64,000 bases of DNA, taken from the NCBI RefSeq assembly GCF_042646385.1, contig NZ_JBHRTO010000001.1, forward strand, positions 2,170,001 through 2,234,000. The letters run 5' to 3'. Position 1 is the first letter of the stretch. The number at the start of each line of letters is the position of its first letter. Source of the DNA: Cypionkella sinensis (GTDB lineage Bacteria > Pseudomonadota > Alphaproteobacteria > Rhodobacterales > Rhodobacteraceae). Made by a program: the position numbers and the translations under genes. The notes beneath the pieces are model-generated. The model did not search any database, was not told where the DNA came from, and was given only the letters and a program-made list of their open reading frames with translations. Shown piece after piece: positions 1 to 7,456 of this stretch.

Positions 1-1003
1 TGCTGGTGTCCCAGCCCATGTCTTTGTTGACAGCGCAAGCTTGCGCCGCAAACGCCTCATTCGCCTCGATCAGATCCAGATCAGCGGCCTTCCAGCCTGC
101 TTTGTCCAGCGCCTTGCGGCTGGCGAAAATCGGACCGACGCCCATGATCGACGGATCAAGCCCAGCGGTCGCATAGGAGGCGATGCGGGCCAGCGGCTTC
201 AACCCGCGCTTGTTGGCCTCTTCTTCCGACATCAGCAGCACGGCTGCCGCGCCGTCGTTCAGACCCGAAGCGTTGGCCGCCGTCACCGAGCCGTCCTTGG
301 TGAAGGCGGGGCGCAGTTTCTGCATCGATTCCAGCGTCGCGCCGTGGCGGATGTATTCGTCTTGATCGACCGTCACATCGCCCTTGCGGGTCTTGATGGT
401 GAAAGCGATGATCTCGTCCTTGAACTTGCCAGCCTTCTGCGCAGCCTCGGCCTTGTGCTGGCTGGCCAGAGCGAATTCGTCCTGCATCTCGCGGCTGATC
501 TGCCACTGGTTCGCGACGTTTTCTGCCGTTTGGCCCATGTGATAGCCGTTGAACGCATCCCACAGCCCGTCACGGATCATGCTGTCGATGAAATTCATAT
601 CGCCCATCTTTTGGCCCGCGCGCAGATGCGCAACATGCGGGCTCAGCGACATGCTTTCCTGACCACCCGCGACCACGATGTTCGAATCGCCCAGTTGCAC
701 ATGCATCGCGCCCAAAGCCACCGCCCGCAGACCCGAGCCGCAGACCTGGTTCAGCGACCATGCCGAAGCCTCTTTCGCGAGGCCCGCGCGGATATGTGCC
801 TGGCGCGCCGGGTTCTGGCCTTGGCCCGCGGTCAGCACTTGGCCCAGAATGGTTTCGGCAACCTCTGCCTTGTCGATGCCGGCGCGCGCCACAACGGCCT
901 CGATCACCGCAGCGCCCAATTCATGCGCGGGTGTGGCCGCGAAGGCCCCGTTAAAGCTGCCCACGGCGGTCCGTGCCGCCGAAACGATTACCACATTGGT
1001 CAT
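1..1003 (-). CDS. phaA: acetyl-CoA acetyltransferase (thiolase), C-terminus cut by window edge
   Basis: Condenses two acetyl-CoA to acetoacetyl-CoA, or the reverse, in the cytoplasm; in this bacterial group usually the first step of polyhydroxybutyrate synthesis. The protein starts MTNVVIVSAARTAVG, typical of biosynthetic thiolases, and the acyl-accepting cysteine is C88 in NQVCGSG. About 334 of the usual 390 residues are present; the His and second Cys of the C-terminus lie beyond base 1. The ATG at 1003 is the family start. A second, FadA-like thiolase lies at 23310-24521, which supports a biosynthetic role here. The phaA symbol is inferred, because phaB would lie outside the window. Confidence 0.85.
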   Translation of the reverse strand, partial: MTNVVIVSAARTAVGSFNGAFAATPAHELGAAVIEAVVARAGIDKAEVAETILGQVLTAGQGQNPARQAHIRAGLAKEASAWSLNQVCGSGLRAVALGAMHVQLGDSNIVVAGGQESMSLSPHVAHLRAGQKMGDMNFIDSMIRDGLWDAFNGYHMGQTAENVANQWQISREMQDEFALASQHKAEAAQKAGKFKDEIIAFTIKTRKGDVTVDQDEYIRHGATLESMQKLRPAFTKDGSVTAANASGLNDGAAAVLLMSEEEANKRGLKPLARIASYATAGLDPSIMGVGPIFASRKALDKAGWKAADLDLIEANEAFAAQACAVNKDMGWDTS

Positions 1004-1136
1004 GACTTGCGCCCTCTCCCAGAAACTGCCGCGGCGAAGCACCGCTTTGCCGATTGGAACCATGGCCTAGAAGGGGTGGCGGTGAAAAGCAAGTTTTCTG
1101 CACGTCCGGGTTGTCGCAGGGGCAAGGCTGCCGCAA

Positions 1137-1976
1137 TCACGCTGATTTTCGCGCAGCGTTGCGGTCAAACGCGGGTTTCAGGGTGGCTGCACCGAACAGA
1201 TAGCCCTGCATGCAATCGACGCCCATCTGTTGTAGCATCTGCGCCTCGGCAGCGGTCTCGACCGATTGTGCCACGGTAAACATCTGAAAATGCTTGCCAA
1301 TCGACAACAGCGCTGCGGTCAGCACCTGATTGTCGGCATCCTGCTGGATGTTGCGGATGAATTGGCCATCCAACTTGAGAATATCGAAATAGAAATCCTT
1401 GAAATAGCGGATCGCCATATTGCCCGAACCGAAGTTATCCAGCGCAAAGGCCACGCCTGCACCTTTCAGATCATCCATGAAGGCCACCACCAGTTCGGGC
1501 ACCTGCATGGCCGAGCTTTCGGTGATTTCGAGAATCAGCCGCTCTCCAATCGTGGGGGCGACGGAAAGCCCGCGCATCAGCACCTGTTTCCAGCGCGCAT
1601 AGCCGATGGACCGTGCCGACATGTTGATCGACAAGCGCAGATCTGGCACGCGCGCCAGCGTCGCCAGACCGATTTCCAACGCCGCACAGTCGATTTCGCG
1701 GCCGATTTCATGGCTTTCGACCGCATCCATGAAATCCTTGGCCGGAATCACCCGCCCGGTTGGGTCGAGCACGCGGATAAGACCCTCTTGAAACGCCACA
1801 CGCGCGGCGTCACGCGCCAGCACCACCGGCTGATAGGCCAGCCGCAGGCGTTTGGTATCAATCGCCTGCCGCACCATCGACATCGTTTCGCGATCCCCAA
1901 CCGAGATTGCCACCCCCAAAGGGCTGGCCACACCCGCCTGCGCATCCAGCCGGGGCTTTGGTTTTGGCATGATCAT
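1137..1976 (-). CDS. degenerate EAL-domain protein
   Basis: A 279-residue stand-alone EAL domain, the fold of cyclic-di-GMP phosphodiesterases. Signature sites are altered: EGL replaces EAL, DNFGSG replaces DDFGTG, and AQSVET replaces AEGVET, while INMS, LEITES, LKLDG and MQGYLFG are kept. Loss of the second metal-binding Asp and the Glu of AEGVE argues against hydrolysis and for a c-di-GMP- or protein-binding role. I start at 1976 because AGGAG (1984-1988) sits 7 nt before it; a longer reading from 2012 has no such site. It is monocistronic, with the thiolase downstream on the same strand after 133 bp. Confidence 0.8.
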   Translation of the reverse strand: MIMPKPKPRLDAQAGVASPLGVAISVGDRETMSMVRQAIDTKRLRLAYQPVVLARDAARVAFQEGLIRVLDPTGRVIPAKDFMDAVESHEIGREIDCAALEIGLATLARVPDLRLSINMSARSIGYARWKQVLMRGLSVAPTIGERLILEITESSAMQVPELVVAFMDDLKGAGVAFALDNFGSGNMAIRYFKDFYFDILKLDGQFIRNIQQDADNQVLTAALLSIGKHFQMFTVAQSVETAAEAQMLQQMGVDCMQGYLFGAATLKPAFDRNAARKSA

Positions 1977-2082
1977 GGCGATGCTCCTGCGGGTTGGGCC
2001 GATGGACACCATGCTGCCACAACGGTAAAAGCCAGCTTAAGCATTGGGATTTTAGGCCAATTTTAATGATTTTGAGGGCGCA

Positions 2083-2658
2083 ATGACAGAGAACGCAAGA
2101 TGTGGCTGGTGTGGCAGCGATCCGGTTTACGTCGCCTACCATGATGACGAATGGGGCAGGCCCCTGCGCGATCCGCGCGCACTGTTTGAATGCCTGATTC
2201 TGGAAGGGTTTCAAGCGGGTCTGTCGTGGATCACCATCCTGCGCCGGCGTGAGGCGTTCCGCGCGGCCTTTGCCGGGTTCGATCCGGCGGTGCTGGCGGG
2301 CTGGGGCGAGGCCGAGACGCAGCGGCTGCTGACCGATCCGGGCATCATCCGCCATCGCGGCAAGATCGAGGCGACCTTTGCCGGGGCGCGGGCCTATCTG
2401 GCGATTGAGGCGCGCGAGGGATTCGCAAACTTCATCTGGAAGCATGTCGACCATCAATCGGTGGATCGGCAACTGGGCAGCCTGACCCAAGCCGTCGCGC
2501 AAACCGAGGCATCGGTGGCGCTGTCAAAGGCGCTGAAGGCCGAGGGCTTCAAGTTTGTCGGCCCCACCATCAGCTATGCCTTCATGCAGGCTGTGGGCAT
2601 GGTGAACGACCATGTCGTGACTTGCCCATGGCATGGCCGGATGACGGCCCACGCCTGA
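2083..2658 (+). CDS. tag: DNA-3-methyladenine glycosylase I
   Basis: Removes 3-methyladenine from alkylated DNA, the first step of base excision repair. The 191-residue protein has the family N-terminus RCGWCG, followed by VAYHDDEWG, and the ILEGFQAGLSW segment with the base-recognition Glu. The zinc ligands seen in Tag are conserved with correct spacing: C7, H20, and H177/C181 in NDHVVTCPWH. It is divergent from the EAL gene with about 106 bp between starts and is followed by a strong terminator. Confidence 0.95.
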   Translation: MTENARCGWCGSDPVYVAYHDDEWGRPLRDPRALFECLILEGFQAGLSWITILRRREAFRAAFAGFDPAVLAGWGEAETQRLLTDPGIIRHRGKIEATFAGARAYLAIEAREGFANFIWKHVDHQSVDRQLGSLTQAVAQTEASVALSKALKAEGFKFVGPTISYAFMQAVGMVNDHVVTCPWHGRMTAHA

Positions 2659-2756
2659 CTGCGGGCCGTCACAGAATCGATTCAAGCATGGGGGATAGTC
2701 GGCCTTGGGGCTTTTCTTCCCCGTCTGTCCCACCTTCAGGCTGGCATTGTGCAGCC

Positions 2757-2794
2757 AAGCCCTCGGACCAGTCCCCCGGTCCGAGGGCTTTTTT
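2757..2794 (+). terminator. Rho-independent terminator after tag
   Basis: Perfect 13-bp stem AAGCCCTCGGACC / GGTCCGAGGGCTT (2757-2769, 2778-2790) with an 8-nt loop, followed by TTTT. It lies about 100 bp after tag and before the aminotransferase, so it closes the tag transcript. Confidence 0.9.
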
Positions 2795-2920
2795 CATCAC
2801 CTTGCGCGATTGCTTGCGCAAGGGTGGCGGGCTTTCGCTTGGCGGATGCGCGTTGCACGGCAGGACTTTCCGCGCGCCTTGCCGCATGATTAAGCTGTCG
2901 CAAAACAGCAGGAGATCAGC

Positions 2921-3784
2921 ATGGCCTTTGGCAAATCCATCCGCACCTTTTGGGACGGGCGCTGGCATGATGGCGACATGGCGGTGATGAAGGCGGCGGA
3001 TCATGGCATCTGGCAGGGCACCTCGGTGTTTGACGGCGCGCGCTGGTTTGATGGGATGTGCCCCGATCTGGATCTGCACTGCGCGCGAGTGAACCGTTCC
3101 GCCGAGGCGCTGATGATCACCCCCACCTGCGCGCCCGAGGATATGGCCGCGATCATCCGCGAGGGCTTGCAGGGCTTTGGCCCAGAGCAGGCCGTGTATA
3201 TCCGCCCGATGTATTGGGCGCTGCATGGCACCGAACTGGGCATCGTGCCCGCGCCGGGGGCAACAGGGTTTGCGATCTCGCTTGAGGAGGTTGCGATGCC
3301 GGACCCCGAGTTTGCCACTACTGTCACGCGCACCCGGTTCCGCCGCCCGGTACTGGAGGATGCGGTCTGCAACGCCAAGGCGGGCTGCCTTTACCCCAAC
3401 AATGCCCGGATGCTGGCAGAGGCGCAGGCCAAGGGCTTTGGCAATGCGCTGGTGGCGGATGCTTTGGGCAATCTGGCGGAAAGTGCCACGGCGAATGTCT
3501 TTCTGGTGAAAGATGGCGTGGTGTTCACCCCCATCCCCAACGGCACTTTTCTGGCCGGGATCACGCGGTCGCGGCATATCGCGAACCTGCGTGCTGACGG
3601 GGTCGAGGTGCGCGAGGCTGTGCTGACCTTTGACGATGCCCATGCGGCGGATGAGATTTTCCTGTCGGGCAACTTTGCCAAGGTCACGGCGGTCAAGGCG
3701 TTTGACGGCACGGAATACAAGGATCGCCCGATGACAGCGCGGGCACGGCGGCTGTATTGGGAATGGGCGGCGGGGCAGCGCTAG
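2921..3784 (+). CDS. branched-chain amino acid aminotransferase family (PLP fold type IV)
   Basis: Transfers amino groups between branched-chain amino acids and 2-oxoglutarate, with PLP bound to lysine. The 287-residue length, TFWDGRWHDGD start, PLP lysine K153 in NAKAGCLYPNN, and downstream ESATANVFLV and AGITRSR phosphate-cup motifs place it in the IlvE/D-amino-acid transaminase family. It differs from the roughly 300-residue main IlvE, so exact substrate preference is open. The ATG follows AGGAG (GCAGGAGATCAGC). It stands alone between the tag terminator and repeat copy A. Confidence 0.85.
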   Translation: MAFGKSIRTFWDGRWHDGDMAVMKAADHGIWQGTSVFDGARWFDGMCPDLDLHCARVNRSAEALMITPTCAPEDMAAIIREGLQGFGPEQAVYIRPMYWALHGTELGIVPAPGATGFAISLEEVAMPDPEFATTVTRTRFRRPVLEDAVCNAKAGCLYPNNARMLAEAQAKGFGNALVADALGNLAESATANVFLVKDGVVFTPIPNGTFLAGITRSRHIANLRADGVEVREAVLTFDDAHAADEIFLSGNFAKVTAVKAFDGTEYKDRPMTARARRLYWEWAAGQR

Positions 3785-3809
3785 GCGAGATCGACACCCG
3801 GGATAATCT

Positions 3810-4043
3810 GGCGAAGGCCATTGCCTTCGCCAAGCGGGGCAGAAGCCGCTGAAACCGCCGGGCCTCAAAGGCCCGGCCAGCGCCCGACCCGCCAATGGCG
3901 GGCGCTTCTCGCCCGCCGAGTCGCGCGCTGGCCTCAGGAAGCTATGGCGGATAGGCGTGCAGGGTGAAACCGCTCACGCGGGCGGGGAAACGCAGTGCGT
4001 TTCCTGTTTCCGCCCGGGTCTGGGCGCAGCCAAGAGCATGGAT
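3810..4043 (-). repeat. hairpin-rich dispersed repeat, copy A (minus orientation)
   Basis: One of three related copies (others at 4725-4890 and 7457-7670). Read on the minus strand it runs: GGAAACGCACTGCGTTTCC palindrome, a variable stretch, GGCGGGCG..CGCCCGCC hairpin, CCGGGCCT..AGGCCCGG hairpin (3858-3876), and a final GGCGAAGG..CCTTCGCC hairpin (3810-3831). Similarity with copy B continues outward to a shared CATCCATG near 4038. It fills most of the gap between the aminotransferase and uspA. No convincing protein is encoded; readings in several frames are GC-rich shadows. Confidence 0.85.
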
Positions 4044-4103
4044 GTGCATTTGCGCTTGGCCCGCCCCCACTCTTGCCTTCCCATGACCCCGGCTGCATGA
4101 TTG

Positions 4104-4116
4104 CCCCGTTAAGGGG
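4104..4116 (+). promoter_or_regulatory. small hairpin covering the uspA ribosome binding site
   Basis: CCCC-GTTAA-GGGG forms a 4-bp GC stem whose 3' arm is the Shine-Dalgarno region GGGGAG, 8-11 nt before the uspA ATG at 4125. It could partly hide the ribosome site. The stem is short, so this is a suggestion only. Confidence 0.35.
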
Positions 4117-4124
4117 AGACAAAC

Positions 4125-4580
4125 ATGCGGAAATTCCTTGTCGTGCTGGATGACAGCCGAGAGTGTCTGAACGCGATGCGATTTGCGGCGCTGCGGGCCG
4201 CGCATACGGGTGGGGGTGTGCAGGTTCTGTCGATCATCCCGCCGGAAGAATTCCAGCACTGGATGGGCGTGGCCGACCTGATGCGAGCCGAGGCGCGCGA
4301 GCGGATCGAGGCGCATTTCGAGGTCTTCGCGAAATGGATGCGCGACAAGCAGGGGGTGAACCCCGAACTGATCATCCGCGAAGGCGATCCAGTGGCCGAG
4401 ATTCTGGCGCAGGTCAAGGAAGACCCGGCGGTGGGGATTCTGGTGCTGGGCGCGGGCACCGAGAAATCCGGGCCGGGGCCGCTGGTGACGGCGATGACGC
4501 GGTCTTCGGGCAGCCTGCCGATCCCGATCACCATCGTTCCTGGCGATATGAGCAAGGAACGGCTGGAGAGCATCACCTGA
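4125..4580 (+). CDS. uspA: universal stress protein, UspA family
   Basis: A 151-residue single Usp domain of the nucleotide-binding alpha/beta fold, made by many bacteria under growth arrest and stress. The N-terminus RKFLVVLDDS matches the first strand, and the ATP-type loop appears as VLGAGTEKSGPGPLVTAM followed by the last strand PIPITIVPG. The glycine loop is modified relative to the G-x2-G-x9-G(S/T) pattern, so ATP binding is likely but not certain. The gene is flanked by repeat copies A and B in inverted orientation and ends in its own terminator, so it is transcribed alone. Confidence 0.88.
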   Translation: MRKFLVVLDDSRECLNAMRFAALRAAHTGGGVQVLSIIPPEEFQHWMGVADLMRAEARERIEAHFEVFAKWMRDKQGVNPELIIREGDPVAEILAQVKEDPAVGILVLGAGTEKSGPGPLVTAMTRSSGSLPIPITIVPGDMSKERLESIT

Positions 4581-4606
4581 TGGTCCCAACTCGGGACCAT
4601 TGTTTT
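4580..4606 (+). terminator. terminator after uspA
   Basis: Stem ATGGTCCC / GGGACCAT with loop AACTC, then TGTTTT. The stem begins on the last base of the uspA stop codon. The core GGTCCCAACTCGGGACC is repeated exactly at the terminator after the sixA-like gene (62277). Confidence 0.85.
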
Positions 4607-4724
4607 CATTGCGGTATTTGGAACGGTTCGGGGTAGGGTTAACGAAAGCTAACCGGATTGGTGGCTTTGAAGCCCCATTTTTGAGCTGGGGTGGATCAAC
4701 ATCCATGTGCTTGTAGGCGCCTAG

Positions 4725-4890
4725 GTCCGGGCGGAAATAGGAAACGCATTGCGTTTCCCCGCCCGCGTGAGCGGTTTCACCCTGTAGTCAGTGCCGCAAG
4801 AACCCCCCTGAGGCCAGTGCGCGACCCGGCGGGCGAGAAGCGCCCGCCATGGGCGGGTCGGGCGCTGGCCGGGCCTTTGAGGCCCGGTGC
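4725..4890 (+). repeat. hairpin-rich dispersed repeat, copy B (plus orientation)
   Basis: Same element as copy A in opposite orientation: TCCGGGCGGAAA start, GGAAACGCATTGCGTTTCC palindrome (4740-4758), CGAGAAGCGCCCGCC hairpin, and the GGCCGGGCC..GGCCCGG hairpin. It ends near 4890 without the terminal GGCGAAGG..CCTTCGCC hairpin that copies A and C carry. The remaining bases of this long gap, 4607-4724 and 4891-4952, show no gene. Confidence 0.85.
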
Positions 4891-4952
4891 TGCCCCGGAA
4901 AACTTCGCTCATCACAGCTTTGGCAGGGCCGCGCATCCTGCTGCGTGATTTG

Positions 4953-4994
4953 TGTTGACTAGGAAACACAACAAGAATAGTTTCCTAGTCAACA
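4953..4994 (+). promoter_or_regulatory. promoter with long inverted-repeat operator before the marR gene
   Basis: Perfect 15-bp inverted repeat TGTTGACTAGGAAAC (4953-4967) and GTTTCCTAGTCAACA (4980-4994), with a 12-nt spacer. A candidate promoter, TTGACT (4955-4960) - 17 nt - TAGTTT (4978-4983), lies exactly inside it, so a dimer bound to each arm would cover -35 and -10. It ends 11 nt before the MarR start, which suggests autorepression. Confidence 0.8.
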
Positions 4995-5005
4995 TAGCAT
5001 GGCGA

Positions 5006-5455
5006 ATGATAATGCGCGTTTCCGATCTGACCGATCACACCGGATATTGGCTGCGGATGGTGTCGAATGCGGTGTCACAGGACTTTGCCCGCAAGGTCGA
5101 CGCCGAGGGGGTGACGGTGGCCGAATGGTGCTTTCTGCGGGCGTTGTTTGATGCCGATGGCATAGCGCCGACGCTGCTCGCAGACCGCATGGGCATGACG
5201 CGCGGCGCGATCAGCAAGCTGGCGGATCGAATGGTGGCAAAGGGGCTGGTCGCCCGCATGGAAAGCGGCGGGCGGGGGCAAACTCTGGCGCTGACGGCAA
5301 CGGGGCGGGCAAAGGTGCCGATCCTTGCCGCAATGGCCGATGCGAATGATGCGGCCTATTTCGATGCGCTTCCTGATGCTGATCGCGCGGCGCTTGACCG
5401 GATCTTGCGAAACCTTGCCGAGCGGCGCGGGCTGACGGCCACTCCACTCAGCTAA
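5006..5455 (+). CDS. MarR-family transcriptional regulator
   Basis: A winged-helix regulator of about 149 residues. The core reads VTVAEWCFLRALFDADG, then the recognition-helix region LADRMGMTRGAISKLADRMVAKGLV and a wing ARMESGGRGQTLALTATGR. A longer reading from GTG 4952 would start inside the promoter/operator, so I place the start at ATG 5006, with ATG 5012 as alternative. No strong Shine-Dalgarno is present, so it may use a very short leader. The inverted repeat just upstream is its probable target. The next gene (DUF1398) follows 36 bp after the stop and may be co-transcribed. The natural ligand is unknown. Confidence 0.88.
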   Translation: MIMRVSDLTDHTGYWLRMVSNAVSQDFARKVDAEGVTVAEWCFLRALFDADGIAPTLLADRMGMTRGAISKLADRMVAKGLVARMESGGRGQTLALTATGRAKVPILAAMADANDAAYFDALPDADRAALDRILRNLAERRGLTATPLS

Positions 5456-5491
5456 CCAATCGACTGAAATCCTGACCAGAAAGGAACCGCC

Positions 5492-5893
5492 ATGGACGCG
5501 GAACGCATCACTCTTGCCGAAACCTGCCTGCATGCGGCGCATAGCGGCAGCCTCAGCTTTCCCGAGATCGTGGGCAAGCTGATCAATGCTGGGTTTGAAG
5601 GCTATACGGTGGATTACCGCAGCAACACGCAGACCTACTACCTGCCGGATGGCGAGAGCGTAGGGCTGGACATGCCACAACCCGCAATCCCGGTCGCGGC
5701 GGTGTTCGACGCGGCAGAGATCGCTCGTCTGGTTCTGTGGGCGCAGGCCAATCCGCCCGATTACAGCTATGCGGGCTTCAGCACCCTAGCCAAGGCGGCG
5801 GGCTGTGCGGGTTACATGGTTTCCTTTCTTGGGCGGCGGGTGGTTTACTTTGGCCGCACAGCGGAAACCCATGTCGAGCATTTTCCCAACTGA
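5492..5893 (+). CDS. DUF1398 family (YbcV-like) protein
   Basis: A 133-residue cytoplasmic protein. The sequence HSGSLSFPEIVGKLINAGF followed by GYTVDYRSNTQTYYLPDG, and the ending GCAGYMVSFLGRRVVYFGR, matches the DUF1398 family, which has no established biochemical role. The ATG has AAGGAACCGCC upstream. It lies 36 bp after the marR stop in the same direction, so it is a candidate target of that regulator. Confidence 0.75.
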   Translation: MDAERITLAETCLHAAHSGSLSFPEIVGKLINAGFEGYTVDYRSNTQTYYLPDGESVGLDMPQPAIPVAAVFDAAEIARLVLWAQANPPDYSYAGFSTLAKAAGCAGYMVSFLGRRVVYFGRTAETHVEHFPN

Positions 5894-5974
5894 TGTGGCG
5901 GCGGGGTGAGGCCATCTGCCTCAGGCCGCTTCACCAAAGTTTCGGCTAGGCTGCCGCAAAGTGAGGTGCCCGCG

Positions 5975-6445
5975 ATGCAACTGCCGCCCAATGCCCAACT
6001 GATCGCGCCCTTGGACGATCTGGCCTATCTTGACAGCCAAAGCGCCACCTTGCCCGCCCCGATCACCGCGATTGAGGCTTGGCGGTTGGTGATGGCCAGG
6101 CCCTTGCCGGGGTTGGCTTGGGCGTTCTGGCTGCGCGATGCGATTTCGGCGCGGTTTGGCGTGGCGCGGATTGGCGGGTTCTCCGGCAAGGCGGTCGGGG
6201 TGCCGCAAGTGGGCGATCATCTCGATTTCTTTCTGGTGGAACATATCAGTGACAGCGTGCTGTCGCTGACCGCGCGCGACCGGCATCTGGATGTGATGAC
6301 CTGTGTGACGGTGGACGACGCAACGCTTGGCATCACAGCCTCGGTGGTGACGCATAATGCCTTTGGGCGGGCCTATATGATCCCGGTGGCCCCGGCGCAT
6401 CGGCTGATCGTCTGGGCGATGCTGCGGCGGTTGCGGCGGGGGTGA
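5975..6445 (+). CDS. DUF2867 family protein
   Basis: A 156-residue protein of unknown function. The pattern (AFWLRDAISARFGVARIGGF, then VPQVGDHLDFFLVEHIS, and late THNAFGRAYMIPVAPAHRLIV) fits DUF2867. I start at ATG 5975, which has GAGGTG 6 nt upstream; a longer frame from 5906 has no ribosome site. It is probably in the marR-DUF1398 transcription unit, with 81 bp between genes. Confidence 0.7.
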   Translation: MQLPPNAQLIAPLDDLAYLDSQSATLPAPITAIEAWRLVMARPLPGLAWAFWLRDAISARFGVARIGGFSGKAVGVPQVGDHLDFFLVEHISDSVLSLTARDRHLDVMTCVTVDDATLGITASVVTHNAFGRAYMIPVAPAHRLIVWAMLRRLRRG

Positions 6446-6545
6446 AGGCTTGCAGCGGGTGCATTTCGCAGTTGCGGCAATGCTCCCCTTTGCAAGTGCA
6501 GCATTCCACCCTATATTGGCGGCGGGAGGACAACAGGAGCAAGCC

Positions 6546-6713
6546 ATGAGCCGCAATCCGTCTGTCACCGCCAAATCCGACATCCAGCACATCGCCGCAA
6601 TCCGCGCCGCGCAAGAGGCTGAGGCCTATTTCAAAGCCAGCCCCCTGCCCCGCCCCAGCGTAGCACCGACCCTGAGCGCGCTGGACGCGATGTATGCCTA
6701 TTACAGCGCCTGA
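6546..6713 (+). CDS. small conserved-looking protein, function unknown
   Basis: A 55-residue protein starting MSRNPSVTAKSDIQHIAAIR and ending LDAMYAYYS. A good AGGAG lies 7 nt before the ATG at 6546, and codon use is like the neighbours. The sequence predicts one helix rich in Ala/Glu and no signal peptide or membrane segment. I do not recognise a family. It is followed after 43 bp by the FNR-type box of the ompW gene. Confidence 0.55.
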   Translation: MSRNPSVTAKSDIQHIAAIRAAQEAEAYFKASPLPRPSVAPTLSALDAMYAYYSA

Positions 6714-6755
6714 GCGGAGTCGCGACACCCTGCCGCACCCCACCCCGCCCGCGAT

Positions 6756-6769
6756 TTGACACAGGTCAA
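6756..6769 (+). promoter_or_regulatory. FNR/FnrL-type binding site
   Basis: TTGAC-ACAG-GTCAA is a perfect dyad with the 5-4-5 architecture of FNR-family sites (consensus TTGAT-N4-ATCAA; TTGAC/GTCAA variants occur). It ends 58 bp before the ompW start, a position suited to activation at about -40 of a promoter near 6790-6810. Confidence 0.65.
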
Positions 6770-6827
6770 CGTCTGGGCGGTTGAAGCGGCAGAGGATGAC
6801 CCCGCAACCAATTTGCGGAATGAAATC

Positions 6828-7421
6828 ATGAAAATAACTCTGCTCGCCCTTCTTGCCAGTGCTGCCCTGGCCGCGCCCGCGCTTGCGCAATCTGCCGGGG
6901 ATATGACCTTGGGCTTCGGCTTGGCTTCTGTCTCACCGAAAAGCGACAATGGCACGCTTGCGGGCGCTGCGGCCACGGTGGATGACAGCGTGCGGCCGTC
7001 GATCACTTTTGAGTATTTCCTGCGCGACAATCTGGGGCTGGAAGTTCTGGGGGCGCTGCCGTTCAAACACTCGATCTATCTGAACGGCGGCTATGCCGGG
7101 GAAACCAAGCAACTGCCGCCGACGATCTCGGTGAGTTACCACTTCGCAAATACTAGCAAGTTCACGCCGTTCGTGGGTGTGGGTCTGAACTACACCAAGT
7201 TTTTCGAGACCAACTCGCCCCTCGGCGATCTGAAGATCGACGACAGCTTTGGCGTGGCGGCGCATCTGGGGGTGGATTATGCGGTCAGCGACAAGGCCGC
7301 GCTGCGGCTGGATCTGCGCTATGCCAAGATCGGCAGCGATGTGCATCTGAACGGTGCGAACATTGGAAAGGTCGAGATTGACCCGCTGGTGACGGGCGTT
7401 TCCTACGTCATCAAGTTCTAA
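6828..7421 (+). CDS. ompW: OmpW-family outer membrane beta-barrel protein
   Basis: A 197-residue outer-membrane protein with signal peptide (LLALLASAALAAPALAQS, cut after ALA/AQ). The mature part has alternating beta strands, the OmpW-type KQLPPTISVSYHF and TPFVGVGLNYTKFF segments, and a C-terminal phenylalanine (GVSYVIKF) used by the Bam machinery. OmpW proteins form narrow hydrophobic channels. The start at 6828 is fixed by the signal peptide. An FNR-type site upstream suggests oxygen control, which is known for ompW in enterobacteria. Confidence 0.88.
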   Translation: MKITLLALLASAALAAPALAQSAGDMTLGFGLASVSPKSDNGTLAGAAATVDDSVRPSITFEYFLRDNLGLEVLGALPFKHSIYLNGGYAGETKQLPPTISVSYHFANTSKFTPFVGVGLNYTKFFETNSPLGDLKIDDSFGVAAHLGVDYAVSDKAALRLDLRYAKIGSDVHLNGANIGKVEIDPLVTGVSYVIKF

Positions 7422-7456
7422 GGCCGATCCGATATTCACCTTGTTGGGGGCTGTCA

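Noticed and set aside
41..1279. 412-residue open frame on the plus strand
   Set aside because: It is the shadow of the thiolase and EAL genes, which have clear motifs on the minus strand. High-GC codon bias opens the opposite strand.
3942..4706. 254-residue minus-strand frame across repeat A and uspA
   Set aside because: It covers the repeat and the antisense of uspA. Similar Arg/Pro-rich readings appear in all repeat copies because the DNA repeats, not because a protein is conserved.
4952..5005. N-terminal extension of the MarR protein from GTG 4952
   Set aside because: It would start inside the inverted-repeat operator and candidate promoter.
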